From JAKJGV01 sp964617565 (lineage in GTDB: Bacteria > Verrucomicrobiota > Kiritimatiellia > CAIQIC01 > JAGNIJ01): a stretch of 64,000 nucleotides of DNA. How positions within the stretch are numbered: the stretch's first letter is position 1; each line of letters opens with the position of its first letter. The position numbers were made by a program, and so were the translations under genes. This document shows, piece by piece, positions 1 to 9,636 of this stretch. The notes under the pieces are model-generated. The model saw only the letters and a program-made list of their open reading frames with translations, ran no database searches and was not told the DNA's origin. Location of the stretch: contig CAZTYH010000003.1 of NCBI GenBank assembly GCA_964617565.1, positions 4,948-68,947 on the forward strand, in the 5' to 3' direction.

Positions 1-29
1 TCTTTCTCAATTCTGAAAAGACAGCGCAT
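1..29 (-). CDS. 5' end of an unidentified gene, cut by the window edge
   Basis: An ATG on the minus strand at 27-29 is preceded by a textbook ribosome binding site (AAGGAGG, about 6 bases upstream). Only nine codons (MRCLFRIEK) lie inside the window, so no function can be assigned. The 5' region carries an inverted repeat at 51-72. The gene has the same orientation as the two exported-protein genes upstream of it. Confidence 0.55.
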
Positions 30-50
30 GGAAAACCTCCTTGTAACCGT

Positions 51-72
51 TTTCAGGATGTATCACCTGAAA
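51..72. promoter_or_regulatory. Inverted repeat in front of the edge gene, possible operator
   Basis: TTTCAGG and CCTGAAA form 7-base arms around an 8-base centre, 22-43 bases upstream of the start codon at 29. The position between promoter and start suits an operator or a short leader hairpin. No regulator is identified. Confidence 0.3.
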
Positions 73-140
73 TATATGAAAAGCAAGAACAATGAAAAAG
101 CGGGCGGCGATTATCCAGTGTTTACAAGTGGAAAAACCGA

Positions 141-578
141 TTAATTTCGGATTCTGCGGAAGAATCCGGAAGATCCATCCTTCTTCGTCTGATATGCCCG
201 GGTGTGGGAGAGGATTTCGCGTTCGCCATCGCTTCGAACACCGGCACCCGCGAGTTCAGGGAAATAGAAGCCCTGCTGGAGGGCGAGAACAAAATGGGGA
301 TAGGAAACCGGTTCTCCCGGGACGGAGCCTGCCGAGTAAATTCGATCGCCGTAGGTGCAGTACTTTCCTTCTATGCTGGCATACCAGGCTTGCACTTGTT
401 CGGTAGGGTAGGCGTGTCCGAATATCCACACTGCTTCGGGATTCTCCGTCTGAGTCGTGCCCAGTTTCAGTTCTACATGGCCCGGCGTGAGAGGATACTC
501 CTGGTGGTGCTCATATTGCACCATCGTTACGAAAGCTGCCGCGGTCAGCGTAGCCGCTGATATTAAGCCTGTTCTCAT
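141..578 (-). CDS. Small exported or membrane-anchored protein, function unknown
   Basis: A 145-residue protein. The start at 578 is chosen because it gives a short basic N-terminus followed by a hydrophobic stretch (residues 3-19), and AGGG lies just upstream; an upstream extension to 662 would add sequence without export character. The rest is soluble-looking, with a central segment rich in Trp and Tyr (WIFGHAYP, QAWYASIEG). I recognise no domain. An 8-bp hairpin (148-155 with 161-168) overlaps the stop region and is followed 15 bases later by a T5 run, so it may help terminate the transcript. It is co-oriented with the beta-barrel-like gene upstream but separated from it by a strong hairpin, so it is probably transcribed separately. 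Confidence 0.5.
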   Translation of the reverse strand: MRTGLISAATLTAAAFVTMVQYEHHQEYPLTPGHVELKLGTTQTENPEAVWIFGHAYPTEQVQAWYASIEGKYCTYGDRIYSAGSVPGEPVSYPHFVLALQQGFYFPELAGAGVRSDGEREILSHTRAYQTKKDGSSGFFRRIRN

Positions 579-665
579 ATAACACAACCCTGTTAGCCGT
601 TTGACTTCTATAAAGCACGAGCTGTGCCAATCCGGAATTGCATGGGCTCCCGATGCAGGCAAACA

Positions 666-706
666 ATTCGCCCGCCATGAATCGAAAGGATTCGTGGCGG
701 GCGAAT
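666..706 (-). terminator. Long hairpin terminator after the beta-barrel-like gene
   Basis: Arms 666-683 and 689-706 pair over 18 bp with a single wobble pair and a 5-base loop. Reading on the minus strand the stem is followed by TGTTTG, a modest U-rich tail. It lies 22 bases past the stop of the gene at 728-1876. Confidence 0.6.
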
Positions 707-727
707 CGGTCAGAAGATATCAGTCGT

Positions 728-1876
728 TTACAGGTTCACGCCTATGCCGATGTTTGCCGTGAAACTGGACAGATCCACATCGGCCTTGGTGTTGCCGCTC
801 TTGACGCTCAGATCGTCAGCCCAACTGTAACCGCCGCCCACTTCGACGAAGTAACGGCTCTTGTTATCCAGCGACATGGTGGCGGAAACTTGTGCGGCTG
901 CTCCCACGATTATGTCCGTGTCTTTTTCGCGCTCGCGCCAGCTTCCCAGCGTCTCGCCCGTGTCGCCGCGTTCCCAACGCTTGTAAACGGTGAGATCCCA
1001 GTCCACCACGTTCAGCGTGGGGCCGACGGAAACAGCCACATTAATTCGATCGCGAAGCGTCATGCTGCACTCAACCCCGAACATGAGTTCATGCAGATTC
1101 ATCTCGAGGTCGGCGGAGGTCATGCCGCGCAGTTCGAGCGGTGTGCTGCTTCGCGTGGACTGCGTGGCAACGGGCGGCGGTTCGCTGACGCCGAAAAAGG
1201 ACCAGGTATCCGCATACGTGTCCGGATCGAACACGACCCAATAGGATCCGCCGGCAAAAGGCGCCGGGGGAAGCGGGGAGCTGAAGAAATCGTCCAGAGC
1301 GTAAAGGAACGTATGATGGGTTGTATGCTCGGTCAGTTGCTGGCGCCCGGTTTGCCGCCAGCCGGACTTCGTATGAGACATTGCGGGAGAATACATGCCG
1401 AGCAAGCTTATCGTGCAGTTACGCTTTGACTCCATCAAACGCAAACGCGCCGCTATGTAAGGCGAGAGACAGGTCTCTTCGTCTTCGACGCCGGCATCCA
1501 TGCCGCGAAGAGAAGATTCATACCCGTAGCTGTAAGAATTAAAAGTAATGCCGTCGCGACCCAGCACCTGGGCATCGCTCATGACGCCGAAGAGGACTGT
1601 GCCATCGCCGTACGGGGTGAACAAGGCGCCGTCCGCATAAACCAGGGTCTCGTCTCCTTCGGTAAACAACCGCGTAGCGCCTTCGTCATCGCTGCGGTTA
1701 ATCTGAAATCTCCACGCGTCGTATCCGCTTGGAGGACCGAGTTTGAAATCGGCCGAGATCTGACGCACCCGTGCGCCTGCGCTAAGGCTGAGCCTGGGAG
1801 CACCTTCCCCCGCCATTACGGTGCCGGGCAGAACAAACACGGCGAGAACAGCCAGTGTGATCCAGCGAGTACGCAT
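728..1876 (-). CDS. Probable outer-membrane beta-barrel or porin-like protein
   Basis: A 382-residue protein. The start at 1876 follows an AGGAGG site and opens with a clear signal peptide (MRTRWITLAVLAVFVLPG, cleavage probably near VMAG). The mature protein has many short stretches of alternating polar and non-polar residues with Gly and aromatic positions, for example AGARVRQISADFKLG and RYFVEVGGGYSW. It ends ANIGIGVNL, like the terminal strand of an outer-membrane barrel, although the last residue is Leu and not Phe. This is what I see; no family name is certain. It is read divergently from ftsH and ends at a strong hairpin, suggesting a single-gene unit. Confidence 0.55.
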   Translation of the reverse strand: MRTRWITLAVLAVFVLPGTVMAGEGAPRLSLSAGARVRQISADFKLGPPSGYDAWRFQINRSDDEGATRLFTEGDETLVYADGALFTPYGDGTVLFGVMSDAQVLGRDGITFNSYSYGYESSLRGMDAGVEDEETCLSPYIAARLRLMESKRNCTISLLGMYSPAMSHTKSGWRQTGRQQLTEHTTHHTFLYALDDFFSSPLPPAPFAGGSYWVVFDPDTYADTWSFFGVSEPPPVATQSTRSSTPLELRGMTSADLEMNLHELMFGVECSMTLRDRINVAVSVGPTLNVVDWDLTVYKRWERGDTGETLGSWREREKDTDIIVGAAAQVSATMSLDNKSRYFVEVGGGYSWADDLSVKSGNTKADVDLSSFTANIGIGVNL

Positions 1877-1930
1877 AACGAGCCTCCTGTCTTTTGCTGA
1901 CGCCGTAAGCGCGACGCAGCGTGTTGCCAC

Positions 1931-1965
1931 TGCGTGAATTCTATAAACTCACGCACTCACATCAA
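1931..1965 (-). promoter_or_regulatory. Promoter with inverted repeat for the beta-barrel-like gene
   Basis: On the minus strand TTGATG (1960-1965) and TAGAAT (1938-1943) are 16 bases apart, a plausible housekeeping promoter. An inverted repeat TGCGTGA/TCACGCA (1931-1937, 1949-1955) brackets the -10 region, where a bound repressor would block polymerase. Confidence 0.4.
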
Positions 1966-2102
1966 GATTTTTCTGTGCAGGTTGTGCGGGTGGGTCGGGC
2001 AGGTGAGAATATAGGGCATTTCTGCATGATGCGGTGGTTGCAATACGTTGCAGAGGGTGCTAGTTTCCTCTGTTCCTTGCGCAAAGAGGGAGAGCATTGT
2101 TT

Positions 2103-4085
<1,983 letters not shown>

Positions 4086-4123
4086 CGCCGAAATCCGTCG
4101 CGGCCCCGGGATTCATTACGCGC

Positions 4124-4999
4124 ATGAAGCGCATTTCTAAACTGCACTGGACTTGCGGGGACACGACCGTCGAACTCGGCGTCCGCACGCAGGTCATGGG
4201 CATTCTCAACGTCACGCCCGACTCCTTCTCCGATGGCGGGCATTTTCTTGATCTTGAACAGGCGGTGGCTCATGGCTTGCGCATGTCGGAAGAGGGGGCG
4301 GACATTCTCGACGTGGGCGGGGAGTCCACGCGGCCGGGCGCGGCGGCGGTATCCGAAGAGGAAGAGCTTCGGCGCGTGATACCCGTGGTCCGCGAACTGG
4401 CACGCCGCACGGACCGCCTGATTTCAATAGACACCTGCAAAGCGGCGGTCGCCGAGCGGGCCGTGGAGGCCGGCGCTCGGATCATTAATGATGTAACCGC
4501 TCTGACCGGCGATTCGCGCATGGCTTCCGTGGCCGCCGCGAGCCGCGCCGGCGTGGTCCTCATGCACATGCGCGGAACGCCCCGCACCATGCAGGACGAT
4601 CCACGATACGACGATGTTGTGGCCGAAGTCGTTGAGTATCTGCAAGCGCGCGTGAATGCCGCGGTTGAGGCCGGAGTGCGTTTCGAGGCGCTGGCGGTGG
4701 ATCCCGGCATTGGTTTCGGTAAAACCGTCGAGCATAATCTCGACCTTCTGGCGCAGCTTGAACGTTTTGCGGCGCTGGAGCGTCCTATACTGGTCGGTCT
4801 TTCCCGGAAGAGCTTCATCGGCAGGATTACCGGCCGGGAAGTTCATGACCGGACGATCGCCAGCGTCGCCGGCGCCGTGTATGCCGTGCAGCGTGGCGCG
4901 CACCTCGTTCGCGTGCATGATGTAAAGGAGACTTGCGAAGCACTGCGTTTAGTGGATATCCTGTGCAGTAGAGAAGCCGAAAATGAGGGCGTTTCTTGA
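4124..4999 (+). CDS. folP: Dihydropteroate synthase
   Basis: A 291-residue TIM-barrel enzyme that joins 4-aminobenzoate to 6-hydroxymethyl-dihydropterin pyrophosphate in folate synthesis; it is the sulfonamide target. All family signatures are visible: GILNVTPDSFSDGG, DILDVGGESTRPGA, MHMRGTPRTMQ, DPGIGFGKT and GLSRKSFIG. Length is normal. The last 17 bases overlap the start of cdaA, indicating translational coupling. Its place between ftsH and cdaA resembles the ftsH-folP-glmM and cdaA-cdaR-glmM arrangements of other bacteria, but glmM itself is not in this window. Confidence 0.96.
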   Translation: MKRISKLHWTCGDTTVELGVRTQVMGILNVTPDSFSDGGHFLDLEQAVAHGLRMSEEGADILDVGGESTRPGAAAVSEEEELRRVIPVVRELARRTDRLISIDTCKAAVAERAVEAGARIINDVTALTGDSRMASVAAASRAGVVLMHMRGTPRTMQDDPRYDDVVAEVVEYLQARVNAAVEAGVRFEALAVDPGIGFGKTVEHNLDLLAQLERFAALERPILVGLSRKSFIGRITGREVHDRTIASVAGAVYAVQRGAHLVRVHDVKETCEALRLVDILCSREAENEGVS

Positions 5000-5861
5000 T
5001 CGAATTCATGTGCCGGGACCCTTGGGGATTTTGGAAATCCTCTTCCTGGCCTTTGTACTCTACTACATCATCGCCTTTTTCCGCGGAACACGCGGCGCCC
5101 AGGTGTTGGCCGGACTCGCCGTTTTCTTCATCGGCCTGCTCGTCGTTACGCACTTCCTGCACCTCGACGCGGTTAACTGGCTGCTCAAGCGATTCTCGGT
5201 GTATTTCGCCATCGCTTTTGTCGTGATCTTTCAGCCGGAAATCCGGCGCGTGCTCGCCGAGCTGGGCAAGCAGCATGTGTTCCATGGAACCGTGCGCGAG
5301 CGGACGCTGGTGGATAACATCGTGCAGGCGGTCATGCTGCTCGCGGAACGAAAGATCGGCGCGCTGGTTGCAGTGGAGCGGGAAATCGGAACGCGGACAA
5401 CGCAGGAAACCGGAACGCGCATTGACAGCCTTGTCACGCCGGAGTTGCTCGCGAGCATATTTTTTCCGCACACGCCGCTGCACGACGGCGGCGTGATCAT
5501 CAAGGGCGACCGGATCCTTGCGGCGGGATGCCTTTTCCCCCTTTCGCCGCGCGAGGAACTGAGTCGCTCCCTCGGCACGCGGCATCGCGCCGCCATCGGC
5601 CTTACCGAGGAAACGGACGCGATTGTCATCGTGGTGTCCGAAGAAACCGGCGCCATCTCGGTCGCGTACAAAGGGCGCCTGAGCCGCGGGTTGGACGAGG
5701 AACGGTTAAAGCGCGTGTTGGCGGCCGTGCTTCTTCGAAGCTCCTCGGCACGGAAAAAGAGCCGGTTGACCCGGGCAGGGGAACATCTTGATTTGACTCC
5801 GGAAGGATTGGCGAAGATTGACGAAGCCGTGGCAAGGGAGCTGGACGAGAATGGCACTTGA
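4983..5861 (+). CDS. cdaA: Diadenylate cyclase (CdaA/DacA type), makes c-di-AMP
   Basis: A 292-residue membrane enzyme that condenses two ATP into the second messenger c-di-AMP. Three hydrophobic segments fill roughly residues 13-80, followed by the DAC catalytic domain. The DAC motifs are PLHDGG (D168-G170) and GTRHRAA (R200-H201-R202). The family motif is usually DGA, so the Gly in place of Ala is a mild deviation. The start overlaps the end of folP, and cdaR begins inside the 3' end. This is the membrane-bound paralogue paired with the YbbR-type regulator in Firmicutes, where it governs cell-wall and osmotic balance; the same pairing is inferred here. Confidence 0.93.
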   Translation: MRAFLDRIHVPGPLGILEILFLAFVLYYIIAFFRGTRGAQVLAGLAVFFIGLLVVTHFLHLDAVNWLLKRFSVYFAIAFVVIFQPEIRRVLAELGKQHVFHGTVRERTLVDNIVQAVMLLAERKIGALVAVEREIGTRTTQETGTRIDSLVTPELLASIFFPHTPLHDGGVIIKGDRILAAGCLFPLSPREELSRSLGTRHRAAIGLTEETDAIVIVVSEETGAISVAYKGRLSRGLDEERLKRVLAAVLLRSSSARKKSRLTRAGEHLDLTPEGLAKIDEAVARELDENGT

Positions 5862-6804
5862 TCGGATCAAATTGCCCGAATTCATGGTGCGCAACAAGGG
5901 TTCCAAGCTGGTAGCCCTCGCCCTTGCATTCATCACCTGGTACGCTATCCAGACGGTCATCAATTACGAAACGATGGTGTCGGATGTTCCGCTGAAAATC
6001 GAACTCGATGACGGGTGGGCCATCCTGGACCGTTCGGCGAAGACAGTGGATGTCATCTTCCGCGGATCGCAGGAAGACATTCGCTTCCTGAACCCGGACC
6101 AGGTAAGGGCCATGGTGGACCTGCGCGGCCACACGGAGGAAGGTCATCATGTGATCCGTCTGCGCGCGAAAAATGTCACGGCCCCCGGCGCGGCGCGGCC
6201 GATTCTTGTCCGCCCGGATGAAGTCACGTTGCGATTGGACCGGGAGAGCGAGAAGCAGGTTCCCGTGAAGGCCGATTTACAGGGCGCGCCACCGGAAGGG
6301 TTTGAAGTGGAGCGGGTGGTATGCAATCCCGCGGCCGTCAGCCTGGTGGGACCGCGGCAGCGATTGGATGAGGTGGAAACGTTGCGCACGGCACCGATTG
6401 ATATCGAGGGTCGCAGCCGGACATTCAAGCGGCTGAAGATTGCCGTCCAACCCCCGAGCGAAACATGGGTTGCGCGCATCAATCCTGAAAATATTGCCGT
6501 TGAAGTGATCATGGTTGAACGAGCCGCCACGCGGGAGGTGTCCGAGATCGCCGTGCGCGCGCTGGTGGATTCGGGTGTTCGCGCAAAGGTTGACGTTACG
6601 CCGGTTCGCGTTATGTTGATTGTGAGGGCACGGACGGAACAGTTGAAGAGTCTGCAGCCCGATGACTTGGCGGCTTTCGTGGATACCCGCGGCCTGAAGG
6701 CCGGAGCTTCGTATGAGTTGCCTGTGCGAGGCGTCGCTCCCCAGGGTTATACGGTGGTGGGCGTGGAGCCGCCGAGCGTGAAGGTTGTTATAGCGGAGCT
6801 TTGA
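5851..6804 (+). CDS. cdaR: YbbR-domain protein, CdaA regulator CdaR
   Basis: A 317-residue protein with one N-terminal membrane segment (about 17-36) followed by extracytoplasmic YbbR repeats, about three copies of roughly 80 residues with the recurring pattern 'V.V...G....G' and 'P..V.L.G'. In organisms where it has been studied, CdaR binds CdaA and modulates its cyclase activity. ATG at 5851 is chosen: it follows AAGGGAG, overlaps the cdaA stop and starts directly before the anchor. The overlap indicates coupled translation with cdaA. Confidence 0.85.
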   Translation: MALDRIKLPEFMVRNKGSKLVALALAFITWYAIQTVINYETMVSDVPLKIELDDGWAILDRSAKTVDVIFRGSQEDIRFLNPDQVRAMVDLRGHTEEGHHVIRLRAKNVTAPGAARPILVRPDEVTLRLDRESEKQVPVKADLQGAPPEGFEVERVVCNPAAVSLVGPRQRLDEVETLRTAPIDIEGRSRTFKRLKIAVQPPSETWVARINPENIAVEVIMVERAATREVSEIAVRALVDSGVRAKVDVTPVRVMLIVRARTEQLKSLQPDDLAAFVDTRGLKAGASYELPVRGVAPQGYTVVGVEPPSVKVVIAEL

Positions 6805-6810
6805 AGTTTA

Positions 6811-7521
6811 ATGAATTTCTCGAGAAGATTTCCTGCCATTCTCGGCCTGTTTCTTTCGGCCGGTGTGCTTTCCGCGCTCGCGCAGCAGGCAGCGCCGGCC
6901 GGTGCAGGTCTCGATGATCGAAGCGTTCTGGTGGAGTGGTCCGAAGAAAAGCAGTCCGTGGCGGAAAAACCGTCAGGCGATGCAGCGGAGGCGGATGAGC
7001 TGAAGGCCGAACTGGAAGCGCGCATTGAAGAGGCGATGGCGGGCATGGGGCGCGGGATGAGTGAAGAGGCGCTCGTCATATTCCAGCAAGTGCTTCGAGA
7101 AGATCCCCAGAACAAGCGGGCCCGGTTTGGTATCGGCACCGCTTACATCCAGATGAACAATTACCGCGAAGCGCTTGCCGTGCTTGAGCCCATGACGGAG
7201 GAGTTTCCGGATGATTTTTCCGTGAAGAACAACGTGGCCTGGTTGTATGCAACGGCACGCGATCTCTCGGTTCGCAATGGAGCAAAGGCCATTCGTTTCG
7301 CGCAGGAAGCGCTGCTGATTAATCCGCACAGCTACCAGGTCTGGAACACCCTGTCGGAATCCTATTTCATCACCGGTGAGTACGAGCGCGCTCAACGGGC
7401 CGCCGAAGAGGCCTTGAAACTCGCGCTGCAGCAGAATGCGCCGGAAAGCAGTGTGATGGATTACCGTCGCCAGGCGGAAAAATCGAGAAGGGCGGCGCGC
7501 GCCATGTCGCTGCTGGAGTGA
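6811..7521 (+). CDS. Exported TPR-repeat protein
   Basis: A 236-residue protein with a signal peptide (hydrophobic residues 8-23, probable cleavage after ALA) and a helical body. At least three tetratricopeptide-like repeats can be seen around residues 85-215 (for example AYIQMNNYREALAVLEPM, EALLINPHSYQVWNTL, SYFITGEYERAQRAAEEAL). Such repeats are protein-interaction scaffolds; no specific partner is evident. It starts 6 bases after cdaR, so it is part of the ftsH operon. Its stop codon lies within the presumed ribosome binding site of the next gene. Confidence 0.75.
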   Translation: MNFSRRFPAILGLFLSAGVLSALAQQAAPAGAGLDDRSVLVEWSEEKQSVAEKPSGDAAEADELKAELEARIEEAMAGMGRGMSEEALVIFQQVLREDPQNKRARFGIGTAYIQMNNYREALAVLEPMTEEFPDDFSVKNNVAWLYATARDLSVRNGAKAIRFAQEALLINPHSYQVWNTLSESYFITGEYERAQRAAEEALKLALQQNAPESSVMDYRRQAEKSRRAARAMSLLE

Positions 7522-7529
7522 GTGACCCC

Positions 7530-8246
7530 ATGATTTGCACAAAGCACCTCGGATTTATTGTCGCGACCGCAATCTTGGGCGTTGTTGCGGTGTACGCGCA
7601 GATGGATACGGACGGCGTGGCGGTGGCCGGAATGGAGGCGCTTGGGGCGAAGTTGCCCGATCTTGGCCCGGACGGTGTCGCGCGCATCGGTAATGTCTCA
7701 GTTGATCCGAAAGCGCGCACGGTCAGCGTGAAGGGTTGGGTCAACCAGGTGGTTGGGCCGATCGAACTGCTGGCCTGCGGTCCCGGCGGCAAGACGCACG
7801 AGAGCGTGTTTGTCCTCGATATCAATCCCGTGGAGCTTCAGACCGGTTTGCTGCTTCTGGGTTTGAAGCCCGGAACTCCGCCGACCGGGCTCGGTGAAGG
7901 CGTACCGTTGGGACCTGAACTGGTGTTGTGGGTGGATTGGGAGGAAAACGGGGAAGCGCGCAGCCGCCGAGCAGAAGAATTTGTCTTTAACGAGGAAGTG
8001 CAGGAACGGCTGCCTGAAACGCCGTGGATATTTACCGGTTCCGTTTTTGAGGAAGGACGATTCAAGGCGCTGGCCGAGGAAAGCCTGGTGGTCACGTATT
8101 GGGATCCCTGGGCGATCGTCAACATTCCGCTCCCCTGCGGAGCCAACGATAAGATTTTGAGCGTGGACACGAATACCGTGCCGCCACTGAGCACTCCCAT
8201 AGTCATGCGCTTCATTGCGCCCCCCGCAGGAAAGGAATCCAGGTAA
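7530..8246 (+). CDS. Exported YdjY-domain-like protein
   Basis: A 238-residue protein with a signal peptide (about residues 6-20, then VYAQ). The middle carries 'VKGWVNQVVGPIELLACG' and 'GGKTHESVFVLD', which I associate with the YdjY domain found in planctomycetes and relatives, where the Lys-Thr-His-Glu-Ser stretch is conserved. The biochemical role of that domain is unknown; a metal-binding or redox role is only a guess. ATG at 7530 is preferred to GTG 7518, which would overlap the GGAG site. The stop overlaps the nfu start (TAATG), so the two are probably co-translated. Confidence 0.55.
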   Translation: MICTKHLGFIVATAILGVVAVYAQMDTDGVAVAGMEALGAKLPDLGPDGVARIGNVSVDPKARTVSVKGWVNQVVGPIELLACGPGGKTHESVFVLDINPVELQTGLLLLGLKPGTPPTGLGEGVPLGPELVLWVDWEENGEARSRRAEEFVFNEEVQERLPETPWIFTGSVFEEGRFKALAEESLVVTYWDPWAIVNIPLPCGANDKILSVDTNTVPPLSTPIVMRFIAPPAGKESR

Positions 8247-8467
8247 TGGAAGAACAGGTCAAAGACTATATCGAACAGGTTCGCCCCTATATCAAGTCGC
8301 ACGGCGGAGATGTTGAGTTTGTCGCCATGATAGGAACCAAGGTGCAATTGCGGTTGATGGGCGCGTGCAGTTCGTGCCCCGGCGCCGTGATGACGCTGCA
8401 TCATGGCATCGAAGCACAGTTGCGCGAGCTGGTCAGCCCTGACATCGTTGTCGAACGGGTGGACTGA
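8246..8467 (+). CDS. NifU C-terminal domain (Nfu-type) iron-sulfur scaffold
   Basis: A 73-residue stand-alone NifU-like domain. The family core is plain: IKSHGGDVEFV, then LMGACSSCPGA with the CxxC pair that binds a bridging [4Fe-4S] cluster, and HHGIEAQLREL. Proteins of this type receive clusters and pass them to apo-enzymes in the cytoplasm. The length fits the short class without an N-terminal A-type domain. It is the last gene of the ftsH operon. The exonuclease gene converges on it, and a pair of palindromes (8473-8522) fills the space between. Confidence 0.9.
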   Translation: MEEQVKDYIEQVRPYIKSHGGDVEFVAMIGTKVQLRLMGACSSCPGAVMTLHHGIEAQLRELVSPDIVVERVD

Positions 8468-8472
8468 AAAAG

Positions 8473-8522
8473 TTTCCAGGGATTGGAAATTTTTTCGCGC
8501 ATTTTTCCAAGTATTGGAAAAA
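8473..8522. promoter_or_regulatory. Twin palindrome element, copy A
   Basis: Two TTCCA-N5-TGGAA palindromes lie between the convergent nfu and exonuclease genes. The first is TTTCCA...TGGAAA (8473-8489). The second is a near-perfect TTTTTCCAA...TTGGAAAAA (8502-8522). Their centres, 8481 and 8512, are 31 bases apart. The same arrangement recurs at 42254-42302. The arms are short and AT-rich, so they are poor terminators; two dimer binding sites on the same DNA face is the better reading. Confidence 0.55.
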
Positions 8523-8530
8523 GCATATTC

Positions 8531-9480
8531 CTATGAATCTGTTCGCTCGGGCGGTTTCGGGAGTTCGCCTTTCAGCGCGTTCTCGATGAGCGTGGTGGTT
8601 TCTTTCGGGAAATCGTTTNNNNNNNNNNNNNNNNNNNNNNNNNNNNNNNNNNNNNNNNNNNNNNNNNNNNNNNNNNNNNNNNNNNNNNNNNNNNNNNNNN
8701 NNNNNNNNNNNNNNNNNNTTCGCCTTTCAGCGCGTTCTCGATGAGCGTGGTGGTTTCTTTCGGGAAATCGTTTCGAACCATCCATTTCAGAAATCCCGGA
8801 TCCTTCTTTACGAGGTCGCGAACTTTCTGGCCCTGGTTCTTCCCGAAGTTGATCACCATTTCACCGTCCACCCACTTGAGTTTTCCGGCGCGATCGGCCC
8901 AGGCTGGATCGCGGGGATTGCAATAGGCGTCGAGCGCGTCCAGGTCACGGGGCAGGTCGGCATAGCGCTCAAGCTGTCCTTCCACCACGCGCAACGTGGC
9001 GAGGACGTCTTCCATTGCGCCGTGCGCGCCAAGATGGAACTCCCCGCAATAATACTGGAGTGCGGCGGAAAGATCGCGGGGCACGCGCCGGTGGAAGATG
9101 CGTTGTGCGTCCAATATACGGAACGTTTCGAGGTTCAGCGACATCCCGACGCGCGCGAATTCTTCCATGAGCAGCGGGATGTCGAACGAGAGGATGTTGT
9201 ATCCGCAAAGATCGCAATCCTTCAGCACCTCCATCACTTTGCCGGCGATGTCCTTGAAAGACGGCGAGTCCTTCACGTCATCATTTGTGATGCCGTGAAC
9301 GGCGGTCGCTTCCGGCGGGATGGGGATACCGGGGTTCACGCGGAAGAGGTGCTGCTCTTTCCTGCCGCCGGGATGAACCTTCAGGATGGCGAGGTCAATA
9401 ATGCGATCCACGCGCCTGTTGGTGCCGGTGGATTCGATGTCGAAAACCGCCAGGGGGCGGTCCAGTTTCAAGTCGAGCAT
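8531..9480 (-). CDS. DnaQ-like 3'-5' exonuclease with ExoX-like C-terminal domain, interrupted by assembly gap
   Basis: A DEDDh-type exonuclease. Exo I motif is DIESTG, Exo II is in NILSFDIPLL, and Exo III is HGAMEDVLAT (His and Asp). After the nuclease domain comes a short C-terminal segment (VINFGKNQGQKVRDL) typical of ExoX-like proteins. The start at 9480 follows GGGAG and gives MLDLKLDRP. The reading frame is broken by 100 N at 8619-8718, but both sides of the gap carry the same 55 bases. If these are overlapped and the N removed, the frame continues to LPKPPERTDS and a stop at 8531. The gene is therefore probably intact in the organism, about 264 residues long. Likely roles are DNA repair or proofreading-type processing. 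Confidence 0.85.
8564..8773. other. Scaffold gap flanked by an identical 55-bp overlap
   Basis: N positions 8619-8718 number exactly 100. The 55 bases before the gap (8564-8618) equal the 55 bases after it (8719-8773). This is the pattern left when two contigs that overlap by an assembly word length are joined by a fixed-size placeholder. The apparent direct repeat and the missing bases are probably not real. Confidence 0.9.
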
Positions 9481-9558
9481 AGGTGTCTCCCGCTGCAACG
9501 GCTATTTCGCGCACGGACACCGCTTGAATCAAGCCATTTCTGCGGGTTGGTCCTGATA

Positions 9559-9587
9559 TTGACAGTCACCACCCGGCCCTCTAGATT
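9559..9587 (+). promoter_or_regulatory. Housekeeping-type promoter for hppA
   Basis: TTGACA (9559-9564) and TAGATT (9582-9587) are separated by exactly 17 bases. This places the transcript start near 9594, about 43 bases ahead of the GTG start of hppA. Confidence 0.65.
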
Positions 9588-9636
9588 TACACCCCTATCG
9601 CGGTAAACCATAATGAAATGAAGGAGGAGTTGTCCC

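Noticed and set aside
8473..8522. Reading the twin palindromes as intrinsic terminators of nfu and the exonuclease
   Set aside because: The stems are only 6-9 AT-rich pairs; the second copy of the element lacks T-runs, while the 31-bp spacing is kept.
8564..8773. A true 55-bp direct repeat or insertion-site duplication
   Set aside because: The copies flank exactly 100 N and merging them restores the gene, so an assembly overlap explains it.
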